From Phylloscopus collybita (lineage: Eukaryota > Chordata > Aves > Passeriformes > Phylloscopidae): a stretch of 64,000 nt of DNA. The stretch spans positions 2,663,501 through 2,727,500 of the forward strand of contig JAJNNQ010000126.1 in assembly GCA_027886175.1 (NCBI GenBank), in the 5' to 3' direction. The notes below the pieces were generated by a model. The model was not told where the DNA came from and made no database searches. It saw nothing but the letters and a program-made list of their open reading frames with translations. Each line of letters begins with the position of its first letter. The first letter of the stretch is position 1. This document shows, piece by piece, positions 62,501 through 64,000 of this stretch. The position numbers and the translations under genes were made by a program.

Positions 62501-63686
62501 AGAAAAACGTGCCATCTTAGATTCCAAAACTCCAGAGAAAATGAAGCACAGTCAGTCTATTTTTGAAGATGGGCAGCTACCAATAGAACAAAAGAAAAGG
62601 AAAATCCAGAGAAACCTCCGGACCTTGGAACAAGCAGGACTAGTGTCCTCAGCAACTAAGTACCAAGAAATTATAAATGAGATTGCTAAGGTAAATGGAA
62701 TGTTTCCCTGTATATCGATGCTTTTTTTAGCATCTAGCCTAAATCCATTCCAATTTGAGAAGTAAAATACATATTTTTCAGGGAATGCTACCCTGAACTA
62801 CTGAAGTATCCATATACAGAGCAAATTGTTTTCGTTTCCTGACAAAATAAGTAGAAGACAGTACACTCCTGCATAACTGTCTGGACTGAATGACATAAAA
62901 CTGCAAAACTTTGACATAAAGCGTTGTTACCTGAATCTGATACTGAATTTGATGCTGATGATTGAACTCCTTCCTTATAATAGTACAATATAACTTTGTA
63001 TACTTTAACAGTAATTGGGATTGCTCAGTGGTGTTTCAGTGGTCTTGGTAAGGTTTCAAAAGACTTAAACCCCCATGAAATGTTATCTGATTGATAATAA
63101 CATTGTTAATAGTGTTAGAAGAACAGTGGGCCAATGCAGGGCCCATCCTGATGCTGATAAAGCACAACAAATTTGTTCTCAACAAATCCTATTCCACATC
63201 CACAACCCATACTGAGTCTTAATAAGAGAGTCTTAGTATATTGAACTATCTTTAGCACAACAATTACATCTTCCTTATGGGTTCTGGGTCTGTTGGGCCC
63301 TGTAGAGCACAGCAAAGTTCAATGTAACACCAGCTGTATATATGAGTAGCAATGTGATTGTCATGTAAACAAACTGTAATACTCACTTACAGAACTAACG
63401 TGATAGTTTTGTGCTTTCTCTCAGTAGTTAAGTCAGATCTTCTAACTACAAATTGGAATGGTAATGAACTGAGGCTTTTTAAGATTTCAAATTAATATAA
63501 CAATTACATTGATGAATTTATTTAGGATATCCGGAATCAAAGAAGATACCGACATCACCGAAAAGCTGAATTGGTGAAACTCCAGCAGCATTTGAATGCA
63601 CTTAACTCCAAGACAGCATTTTATGAGGAACAAATTAATTATTACAACACCTATATAAAAACTTGCCTAGACAACTTGACAAGAAA
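4491..63686 (+). CDS. IQGAP2: IQGAP2, Ras GTPase-activating-like scaffold protein (partial, 33 internal exons)
   Basis: IQGAP proteins are large cytosolic scaffolds that bind F-actin, calmodulin and GTP-bound Cdc42/Rac1. Thirty-three exons with AG/GT borders join in one open frame of 4467 nt (about 1489 residues). Numbering from the first full codon here, the order is calponin homology (1-170), IQGAP repeats (165-630), a WW-like segment (about 630-665), four IQ motifs (about 690-806), RasGAP-related domain (about 880-1255) and RasGAP C-terminal domain (about 1290-1489). The start Met (about 50 residues upstream) and the C-terminal 110-120 residues lie outside the window. The protein matches IQGAP2 rather than IQGAP1 or IQGAP3 in diagnostic stretches such as [10 protein letters not shown], and F2RL2 nested in an intron agrees with the known IQGAP2 locus. 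By family knowledge the GAP-like domain binds GTPases without stimulating hydrolysis. No promoter is visible. Confidence 0.97.
4648..5777 (+). other. IQGAP2: IQGAP2 intron
   Basis: Unique-looking AT-rich sequence. No repeat or gene recognised. Confidence 0.85.
5778..5855 (+). CDS. IQGAP2: IQGAP2 exon A2: calponin homology domain
   Basis: Twenty-six codons, phase 0 to 0, encode [20 protein letters not shown] and SIGLPK. The acceptor is ccaatag and the donor gtaagc. It is part of the actin-binding CH fold. Confidence 0.97.
6736..6788 (+). repeat. Poly-T tract
   Basis: Forty T, one C, then a further run of about a dozen T. It could be the A tail of a minus-strand retroposon, but I do not recognise the sequence to its right. 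Confidence 0.9.
7082..7160 (+). mobile_element. MIR-like SINE remnant
   Basis: The stretch gtgactgggaccaaggcc ... agtggtagaaccagaactgg aligns with the MIR/CORE-SINE core (gtgacttgcccaaggtcac ... agtggcagagc). A related copy lies at 10028-10107. Confidence 0.5.
7630..7706 (+). CDS. IQGAP2: IQGAP2 exon A3: calponin homology domain
   Basis: The exon encodes [20 protein letters not shown] then CIHAL, and ends two bases into a Ser codon. Acceptor ctttttag, donor gtaact. Phase 0 to 2. Confidence 0.97.
9279..9348 (+). repeat. G/T-rich low-complexity tract
   Basis: About 70 bp made of ggttttgttggtttgtgg and gtttgtttgtttg type units. Confidence 0.8.
10028..10107 (+). mobile_element. MIR-like SINE remnant (second copy)
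   Basis: Contains gactgggacaaaggcc and ggtggaaccagaactggaac, similar to the copy at 7082-7160 and to the MIR core. Confidence 0.5.
10153..10202 (+). repeat. Poly-T tract
   Basis: About 50 consecutive T. Confidence 0.9.
10311..12178 (+). mobile_element. ERV LTR-like block (passerine type) carrying a minisatellite
   Basis: It starts tgtgtcttagtttgaaagac and continues ggagcctcccttggaatgga and aattttgaaattaaggagct. I recognise this as the 5' part of an endogenous-retrovirus LTR frequent in songbirds. The 3' part (12010-12178) has the gtttcacagcaacttatggg type end. No viral coding sequence is present. The exact ends and a target-site duplication are not clear. Confidence 0.5.
10682..11683 (+). 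repeat. Minisatellite, 16-17-bp unit, about 60 copies
   Basis: The unit is atgagatgtatcag followed by aag, gag, cag or ca. Most units are 17 bp; the ca form is 16 bp, and a few 13- and 21-bp variants occur. Longer blocks recur about 120 bp apart (for example near 10813 and 10931), a higher-order pattern. The unit is not a multiple of three, so it does not code. Confidence 0.97.
14187..14254 (+). CDS. IQGAP2: IQGAP2 exon A4: calponin homology domain
   Basis: The exon completes Ser and encodes [20 protein letters not shown] and FT. Acceptor tctttgcag, donor gtaaaa. Phase 2 to 1. It follows a 6.5-kb intron. Confidence 0.97.
14620..14733 (+). CDS. IQGAP2: IQGAP2 exon A5: end of CH domain and linker
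   Basis: The exon encodes [20 protein letters not shown], the linker [18 protein letters not shown] and the first base of Leu. The acceptor tctgaacag is preceded by T-rich tracts; the donor is gtaagt. Phase 1 to 1. Confidence 0.97.
16515..16752 (-). mobile_element. CR1 LINE 3' end, antisense orientation
   Basis: It begins with the inverted CR1 terminal octamer (cacagaaccacagaatg) and continues ggggagcctgttccagtgac and aaaaaccttttcttcgtg, typical of antisense CR1 3' sequence. Confidence 0.8.
18231..18792 (+). mobile_element. Solo LTR of an avian endogenous retrovirus (ERVL-type)
   Basis: It begins tgtcatggtttaaccccag and ends ctgcaaccagcaca, the TG...CA ends of a very common neoavian LTR. 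Internal landmarks are gacagtttaacagggaaagc, aggtgttcagccatctccag and atatccctttggtcagttgg. It is 562 bp, with no internal viral genes on either side. I could not see a clear target-site duplication. Confidence 0.85.
19023..19201 (+). CDS. IQGAP2: IQGAP2 exon A6: IQGAP repeat 1, first half
   Basis: A repeat unit starting [19 protein letters not shown] with RNPNAML at its end, then the connecting helix [20 protein letters not shown]. Acceptor caattttag, donor gtagtg. Phase 1 to 0. This is the first of the repeated exon pairs of the IQGAP-repeat region, which mediates oligomerisation in the family. Confidence 0.96.
19787..19874 (+). CDS. IQGAP2: IQGAP2 exon A7: IQGAP repeat 1, second half
   Basis: An 88-nt exon, phase 0 to 1, encoding the family stretch [20 protein letters not shown]. 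Acceptor ctttag, donor gtaagc. In recalled human IQGAP2 this exon is joined directly to the counterpart of exon A10. Confidence 0.96.
20401..20442 (+). repeat. Poly-T/pyrimidine tract before exon A8
   Basis: T runs broken by single C, about 50 bp before the exon A8 acceptor. Confidence 0.85.
20494..20657 (+). CDS. IQGAP2: IQGAP2 exon A8: IQGAP repeat 2, first half (module absent from human IQGAP2)
   Basis: A 164-nt exon, phase 1 to 0, encoding [20 protein letters not shown] and then [20 protein letters not shown]. It aligns with the IQGAP1 segment containing QNSDWYLKQL. The acceptor cattcag follows a run of T at 20401-20442; the donor is gtaatt. I recall no counterpart in human IQGAP2. The open frame and intact splice sites argue that it is functional. 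Confidence 0.92.
21185..21272 (+). CDS. IQGAP2: IQGAP2 exon A9: IQGAP repeat 2, second half (module absent from human IQGAP2)
   Basis: An 88-nt exon, phase 0 to 1, encoding [20 protein letters not shown] and NVEAEAHKL. It matches IQGAP1's LQKEELQSGVDAAN region in position and pattern. Acceptor ctgttag, donor gtgagt. With exon A8 it forms a 252-nt cassette that can be included or skipped without changing frame. Confidence 0.88.
21273..23697 (+). other. IQGAP2: IQGAP2 intron
   Basis: No recognised repeat or gene. Open frames here are short and lack family resemblance. Confidence 0.8.
23698..23861 (+). CDS. IQGAP2: IQGAP2 exon A10: IQGAP repeat 3, first half
   Basis: A 164-nt exon, phase 1 to 0, encoding [20 protein letters not shown], then [20 protein letters not shown]. 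Acceptor gttcttcag, donor gtaaga. Taking the acceptor two bases off would give an early stop, so the phase fixes this border. Confidence 0.96.
24426..24586 (+). CDS. IQGAP2: IQGAP2 exon A11: IQGAP repeat 4
   Basis: The exon encodes [20 protein letters not shown] and [20 protein letters not shown]. Acceptor atcctacag, donor gtaaag. Phase 0 to 2. It contains another copy of the hxxhNxxhE...hxxP repeat pattern. Confidence 0.96.
25683..25900 (+). mobile_element. Decayed CR1-like LINE remnant
   Basis: The order tgttgagtattgcaggaatc ... cagtaccagaagagaatac ... ggaagagagaatttagggg follows the sense CR1 pattern, with many changes. Translation gives [16 protein letters not shown], similar to the CR1 consensus reading. 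Confidence 0.5.
26456..26512 (+). repeat. Poly-T tract, 57 bases
   Basis: Uninterrupted T, the longest homopolymer in the window. Confidence 0.95.
26969..27093 (+). CDS. IQGAP2: IQGAP2 exon A12: IQGAP repeat 4, second half
   Basis: The exon encodes [20 protein letters not shown], then [20 protein letters not shown]. Acceptor tcttatag, donor gtaagt. Phase 2 to 1. Confidence 0.96.
27094..29133 (+). other. IQGAP2: IQGAP2 intron
   Basis: A GC-richer central part (27770-28480) has no recognised element. No exon seen. Confidence 0.8.
29134..29297 (+). CDS. IQGAP2: IQGAP2 exon A13: IQGAP repeat 5, first half
   Basis: A 164-nt exon, phase 1 to 0, encoding [20 protein letters not shown], then [20 protein letters not shown]. 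Acceptor tttcatag, donor gttaga. The next intron holds the F2RL2 gene on the opposite strand. Confidence 0.96.
31653..31658 (-). terminator. F2RL2: Candidate polyadenylation signal for F2RL2
   Basis: TTTATT on the plus strand is AATAAA on the minus strand, 989 bp beyond the stop codon. It would give a 3' UTR of about 1 kb. The hexamer is common by chance in AT-rich DNA, so this is a suggestion only. Confidence 0.3.
32647..33734 (-). CDS. F2RL2: F2RL2 exon 2: tethered ligand and seven-helix receptor
   Basis: The acceptor is ttctaag, with the exon starting at 33734. It reads [20 protein letters not shown] and runs open to TGA at 32647-32649. Lys of the cleavage site is at 33684-33682 and Thr at 33681-33679. 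Other AGs at 33729-33728 and about 33718 are possible acceptors, but the first gives the right phase and length. The stretch [19 protein letters not shown] opens helix 1; [18 protein letters not shown] covers ECL1 to helix 3. The middle of the exon is very CpG-rich compared with its ends. Confidence 0.96.
32647..35561 (-). CDS. F2RL2: F2RL2, protease-activated receptor 3 (coagulation factor II receptor-like 2), complete two-exon gene
   Basis: A thrombin-cleaved class A GPCR at the cell surface, nested antisense in an IQGAP2 intron. Joining 35561-35504 to 33734-32647 gives 381 residues, close to human PAR3 (374). In order: signal peptide from [10 protein letters not shown]; a cleavage site before TFRG at residues 37/38 (human K38/T39), exposing the tethered ligand; an acidic-aromatic patch DYDYIPP where human has the hirudin-like FEEFP; seven membrane helices; ECL2 with [13 protein letters not shown] at the end of helix 3; and [15 protein letters not shown] in helix 7. 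The cytoplasmic tail is only about 18-20 residues, as in human PAR3. N-glycosylation sites NGS, NDS and NAT lie in the N-terminal region. The intron is 33735-35503. In human PAR3 the family role is mainly cofactor or weak signalling; for the bird this is inference. Confidence 0.96.
33735..35503 (-). other. F2RL2: F2RL2 intron
   Basis: 1769 bp of AT-rich DNA with a TAGA/TATA microsatellite at 34968-35042. I see no other gene in it. Confidence 0.88.
34968..35042 (+). repeat. TAGA/TATA-type microsatellite
   Basis: Four tagatagata-type units followed by tatatgtatat stretches, in the F2RL2 intron. Confidence 0.85.
35504..35561 (-). CDS. F2RL2: F2RL2 exon 1: signal peptide
   Basis: On the minus strand an ATG at 35561 opens [19 protein letters not shown] and one base of Ala, then donor gtgagt at 35503. 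The hydrophobic core is a signal peptide. Phase 1 at the exon end matches exon 2, and the one-exon signal peptide layout matches other PAR genes. Confidence 0.88.
36284..36364 (+). repeat. Polypyrimidine tract (T runs with C)
   Basis: Runs of 7-12 T separated by single or double C. Confidence 0.85.
37752..37842 (+). CDS. IQGAP2: IQGAP2 exon A14: IQGAP repeat 5, second half
   Basis: A 91-nt exon, phase 0 to 1, encoding [20 protein letters not shown] and [10 protein letters not shown]. The LWLDEIQ core is invariant in the family. Acceptor ttttcccag, donor gtaagc. Confidence 0.96.
37843..42390 (+). other. IQGAP2: IQGAP2 intron (4.5 kb)
   Basis: Contains an AT-rich simple stretch (38225-38420). 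Open frames at 38705-39058 and 41518-41886 have no family resemblance and no splice support. Nothing else recognised. Confidence 0.8.
38225..38420 (+). repeat. AT-rich low-complexity stretch
   Basis: Built of ttatt, attcattcata and ttattatt pieces. Confidence 0.8.
42391..42552 (+). CDS. IQGAP2: IQGAP2 exon A15: IQGAP repeat 6
   Basis: The exon encodes [20 protein letters not shown] and then [20 protein letters not shown]. Acceptor ttaccctag, donor gtaaaa. Phase 1 to 1. It matches the IPEC segment that precedes the WW region in the family. Confidence 0.95.
42553..43756 (+). other. IQGAP2: IQGAP2 intron
   Basis: No recognised element. Confidence 0.8.
43757..43899 (+). CDS. IQGAP2: IQGAP2 exon A16: WW-like segment, second Trp missing
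   Basis: The exon encodes [20 protein letters not shown], then [10 protein letters not shown] and [10 protein letters not shown]. The first WW Trp and the aromatic run are present. The position of the second Trp (SSWVTP in recalled human IQGAP2) reads TCDAP, with Cys codon TGT at 43838-43840. Acceptor cttttag, donor gtaggt. Phase 1 to 0. Confidence 0.95.
43900..44942 (+). other. IQGAP2: IQGAP2 intron
   Basis: Contains a TATA-type AT-rich microsatellite (44190-44312). Otherwise nothing recognised. Confidence 0.8.
44190..44312 (+). repeat. TATA-rich microsatellite
   Basis: Repeated tatatata and ataatata units. Confidence 0.9.
44943..45113 (+). CDS. IQGAP2: IQGAP2 exon A17: IQ motif 1 and start of IQ motif 2
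   Basis: Fifty-seven codons, phase 0 to 0. It encodes [12 protein letters not shown] followed by a canonical IQ core [14 protein letters not shown], and ends at SAIKIQ, the start of IQ2. IQ motifs bind calmodulin and myosin light chains in the family. Acceptor ctcttaacag, donor gtattg. Confidence 0.96.
45114..47438 (+). other. IQGAP2: IQGAP2 intron
   Basis: Contains the roughly 950-bp antisense CR1 (46158-47110). The first 1 kb shows nothing recognisable. Confidence 0.85.
46158..47110 (-). mobile_element. CR1 LINE, antisense, about 950 bp with reverse-transcriptase remnant
   Basis: On the minus strand the translation contains [14 protein letters not shown] and [14 protein letters not shown], the CR1 reverse-transcriptase signature (GVPQGSVL in intact copies). 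The left end shows typical inverted CR1 3' sequence (agcaggtcatctggtccaac). Frameshifts and stops make it dead. Confidence 0.88.
47439..47522 (+). CDS. IQGAP2: IQGAP2 exon A18: IQ motif 2
   Basis: Twenty-eight codons, phase 0 to 0: [20 protein letters not shown] then GNVAAIVK. Acceptor ctacaatag, donor gtaaga. The preceding 2.3-kb intron contains an antisense CR1. Confidence 0.96.
47579..47718 (+). repeat. Intronic repeat, copy 1
   Basis: About 140 bp, including aaatcagctgccagggact and attcagatggtagtctcta, that recurs at 51284-51424 at roughly 88% identity over the first 104 bp by eye. Confidence 0.85.
48340..48411 (+). CDS. IQGAP2: IQGAP2 exon A19: IQ motif 3
   Basis: Twenty-four codons, phase 0 to 0: [20 protein letters not shown] then FKDH. 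Acceptor attttcag, donor gtaagt. Confidence 0.96.
48574..48643 (+). CDS. IQGAP2: IQGAP2 exon A20: IQ motif 4
   Basis: The exon encodes [20 protein letters not shown] and RTL, then the first base of Ile. Acceptor cctttcag, donor gtaagt. Phase 0 to 1. It is separated from exon A19 by only 162 bp. Confidence 0.96.
48952..49160 (+). CDS. IQGAP2: IQGAP2 exon A21: linker from IQ motifs to GAP-related domain
   Basis: The exon encodes [20 protein letters not shown] and [20 protein letters not shown], a near-invariant helical stretch in IQGAP1-3. Acceptor caactccag; the donor gtcagc is weaker than the others. Phase 1 to 0. Confidence 0.96.
49215..49432 (-). mobile_element. CR1 LINE 3' end, antisense
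   Basis: Contains ggctggaagggatctcggga, gaacaggttgcccaggac and ggagactgcacaattt, an antisense CR1 3' pattern. It lies 55 bp downstream of exon A21. Confidence 0.78.
49856..50005 (+). CDS. IQGAP2: IQGAP2 exon A22: helical linker into RasGAP-related domain
   Basis: Fifty codons, phase 0 to 0: [20 protein letters not shown], then [20 protein letters not shown]. Acceptor tttctgcag, donor gtaaat. Confidence 0.96.
50720..50883 (+). CDS. IQGAP2: IQGAP2 exon A23: RasGAP-related domain
   Basis: The exon encodes [20 protein letters not shown], then [20 protein letters not shown]. Phase 0 to 2. The acceptor cctttgtag follows a 19-base T run that doubles as its polypyrimidine tract; the donor is gtatgt. 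Confidence 0.96.
51284..51424 (+). repeat. Intronic repeat, copy 2
   Basis: Second copy of the 47579-47718 segment, same orientation, 3.7 kb away in a different intron. Confidence 0.85.
51535..51759 (+). CDS. IQGAP2: IQGAP2 exon A24: RasGAP-related domain core
   Basis: The exon encodes [20 protein letters not shown], then [20 protein letters not shown]. IQGAPs lack the usual RasGAP arginine finger in this region, which fits GTPase binding without GAP activity. Acceptor ctgatgcag, donor gtgagt. Phase 2 to 2. Confidence 0.96.
52120..52315 (+). repeat. TATA-rich microsatellite
   Basis: Nearly 200 bp of alternating T and A with scattered C and G (tatatacatatata type). Confidence 0.92.
52643..52783 (+). 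CDS. IQGAP2: IQGAP2 exon A25: RasGAP-related domain
   Basis: The exon encodes [20 protein letters not shown], then [18 protein letters not shown]. Acceptor ctttgcag, donor gtaagt. Phase 2 to 2. Confidence 0.96.
53119..53203 (+). CDS. IQGAP2: IQGAP2 exon A26: RasGAP-related domain
   Basis: The exon encodes [20 protein letters not shown] then ATEDELLK. Acceptor acatgtag, donor gtagac. Phase 2 to 0. Confidence 0.96.
53204..54670 (+). other. IQGAP2: IQGAP2 intron
   Basis: AT-rich, no recognised element. Confidence 0.8.
54671..54903 (+). CDS. IQGAP2: IQGAP2 exon A27: RasGAP-related domain, NPAIV motif
   Basis: The longest exon here (233 nt). It encodes [20 protein letters not shown], the IQGAP version of the RasGAP FLRxxNPAIVxP motif, followed by [20 protein letters not shown]. 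Acceptor tttctttag, donor gtacac. Phase 0 to 2. Confidence 0.97.
55840..56125 (-). mobile_element. Possible old LINE remnant, antisense
   Basis: The run from catctgcctccacaactcct to ttttcctctccaaaataaag resembles the antisense 3' end of old CR1-like families, including the ctccaagctgaagagtccc region. Strongly diverged. Confidence 0.35.
56128..56222 (+). repeat. G/T-rich low-complexity tract
   Basis: Runs such as gggggatttttttggggttt and ttgtttgggggttgttttg. Confidence 0.85.
57085..57217 (+). CDS. IQGAP2: IQGAP2 exon A28: end of RasGAP-related domain
   Basis: The exon encodes [20 protein letters not shown], then [17 protein letters not shown]. Acceptor tctcctag, donor gtaagt. Phase 2 to 0. 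Confidence 0.96.
57218..58633 (+). other. IQGAP2: IQGAP2 intron
   Basis: Contains an A/C-rich simple stretch (57813-57882) and a weak tRNA-like segment near 58351. Nothing else recognised. Confidence 0.75.
57813..57882 (+). repeat. A/C-rich low-complexity stretch
   Basis: A runs with cc, such as caaaaaaaaaccaaaaccc and acaaacaccacaaag. Confidence 0.75.
58634..58736 (+). CDS. IQGAP2: IQGAP2 exon A29: linker between GAP-related and C-terminal domains
   Basis: The exon encodes [20 protein letters not shown] and [14 protein letters not shown], then the first base of Gly. Acceptor tgtttatag, donor gtatgc. Phase 0 to 1. Confidence 0.96.
58737..59623 (+). other. IQGAP2: IQGAP2 intron
   Basis: AT-rich, no recognised element. 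Confidence 0.75.
59624..59765 (+). CDS. IQGAP2: IQGAP2 exon A30: linker and start of RasGAP C-terminal domain
   Basis: The exon encodes [20 protein letters not shown], then [20 protein letters not shown]. Acceptor tccttttag, donor gtaagt. Phase 1 to 2. Confidence 0.96.
59766..61469 (+). other. IQGAP2: IQGAP2 intron
   Basis: No recognised element. Confidence 0.75.
61470..61557 (+). CDS. IQGAP2: IQGAP2 exon A31: RasGAP C-terminal domain
   Basis: The exon encodes [20 protein letters not shown] and LETPATAQQ. Acceptor tttcaaaag, donor gtaggt. Phase 2 to 0. Confidence 0.95.
61558..62477 (+). other. IQGAP2: IQGAP2 intron
   Basis: No recognised element apart from the C-rich tract at its 3' end. 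Confidence 0.75.
62478..62690 (+). CDS. IQGAP2: IQGAP2 exon A32: RasGAP C-terminal domain
   Basis: Seventy-one codons, phase 0 to 0: [20 protein letters not shown], then [20 protein letters not shown]. The acceptor is preceded by an unusual C-rich tract with interspersed G (62459-62477). Donor gtaaat. Confidence 0.96.
62691..63525 (+). other. IQGAP2: IQGAP2 intron
   Basis: AT-rich, no recognised element. Confidence 0.75.
63526..63686 (+). CDS. IQGAP2: IQGAP2 exon A33: RasGAP C-terminal domain (last exon in the window)
   Basis: The exon encodes [20 protein letters not shown], then [20 protein letters not shown] and LTRK. Acceptor tatttag, donor gtgagt. Phase 0 to 2, so the reading frame continues into exons beyond the window. 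Confidence 0.96.
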
Positions 63687-64000
63687 GTGAGTTCAGTCTT
63701 CCCTTCTTTAAATGTGGCTTTCAGTGTGTTTCATCAAGAGGCAGAGCAGGCGTTAATCTGTAGTTTAAAGTTTTGATTCCAACAGACTGACAATCTACTA
63801 AAGGTCCATGAGAGTTGTAAACTGCTTCAGCATCTGGAAATTAAAGTATTGCATTTATTTAAGACTGCCTTTGAGAAAGTCTGAGATGTATAGATGTTTC
63901 CAATATATTTAATTGGTGCTACTTTGCAAATCCATTTGCATGCTTGGAGGTCATGAAGCTTTGGGACATAATTATTGGTTTCTTCCTTCTTTGAAAGGAA
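63687..64000 (+). other. IQGAP2: Start of the next IQGAP2 intron
   Basis: Begins at donor gtgagt and runs off the window. No exon seen. Confidence 0.85.

Noticed and set aside
1..64000. CRISPR arrays, riboswitches, bacterial operons, phage genes
   Set aside because: None seen. The tandem repeats lack spacer structure and the sequence is a vertebrate intron-exon locus.

Overview
This is vertebrate nuclear DNA, almost certainly from a bird of the Neoaves and probably a songbird. The coding exons match IQGAP2 and F2RL2 (PAR3). The introns carry CR1 LINE fragments, a solo LTR of the common neoavian type that begins TGTCATGGTTTAACCCC, and an LTR-like block that begins TGTGTCTTAGTTTGAAAGACAG, a type I associate with passerines. 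There are no bacterial or viral genes, no CRISPR array and no operon structure. The repeat and human-protein comparisons come from recalled family knowledge, not from a search.

Layout: the whole window lies inside one large plus-strand gene, IQGAP2. I place 33 internal coding exons between 4491 and 63686. All have AG acceptors and GT donors and join in one continuous frame (4467 nt, about 1489 residues). The first coding exon(s), with the start Met and roughly the first 50 residues, are upstream of the window. The last exon(s), roughly 110-120 residues, are downstream. Order of domains: calponin homology (exons 1-6), IQGAP-specific repeats (6-15), WW-like segment (16), four IQ motifs (17-20), RasGAP-related domain (22-28), RasGAP C-terminal domain (30-33 and beyond).

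Inside the largest intron (29298-37751), on the minus strand, sits a complete two-exon F2RL2 gene. Exon 1 (35504-35561) encodes the signal peptide. Exon 2 (32647-33734) encodes the tethered ligand after the K/TFRG cleavage site and the seven-helix receptor. This nested arrangement is also known in mammals. The two genes work separately: IQGAP2 is a cytosolic actin/Cdc42/Rac scaffold and PAR3 is a thrombin-cleaved surface receptor.

The rest is intronic: a pure 66-copy CTTTT array (1791-2123), a 1-kb 16-17-bp minisatellite inside the LTR-like block (10682-11683), several CR1 pieces in both orientations, two MIR-like SINE remnants, long T tracts, AT-rich simple DNA, and a 140-bp repeat shared by two introns. 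The most interesting points are gene-level. The bird gene keeps a two-exon, 252-nt repeat module that human IQGAP2 appears to lack, and its first IQ motif is canonical. Its WW-like segment has lost the second Trp. The PAR3 exon has a sharp CpG-rich core. I see no sign of an unknown biological system.
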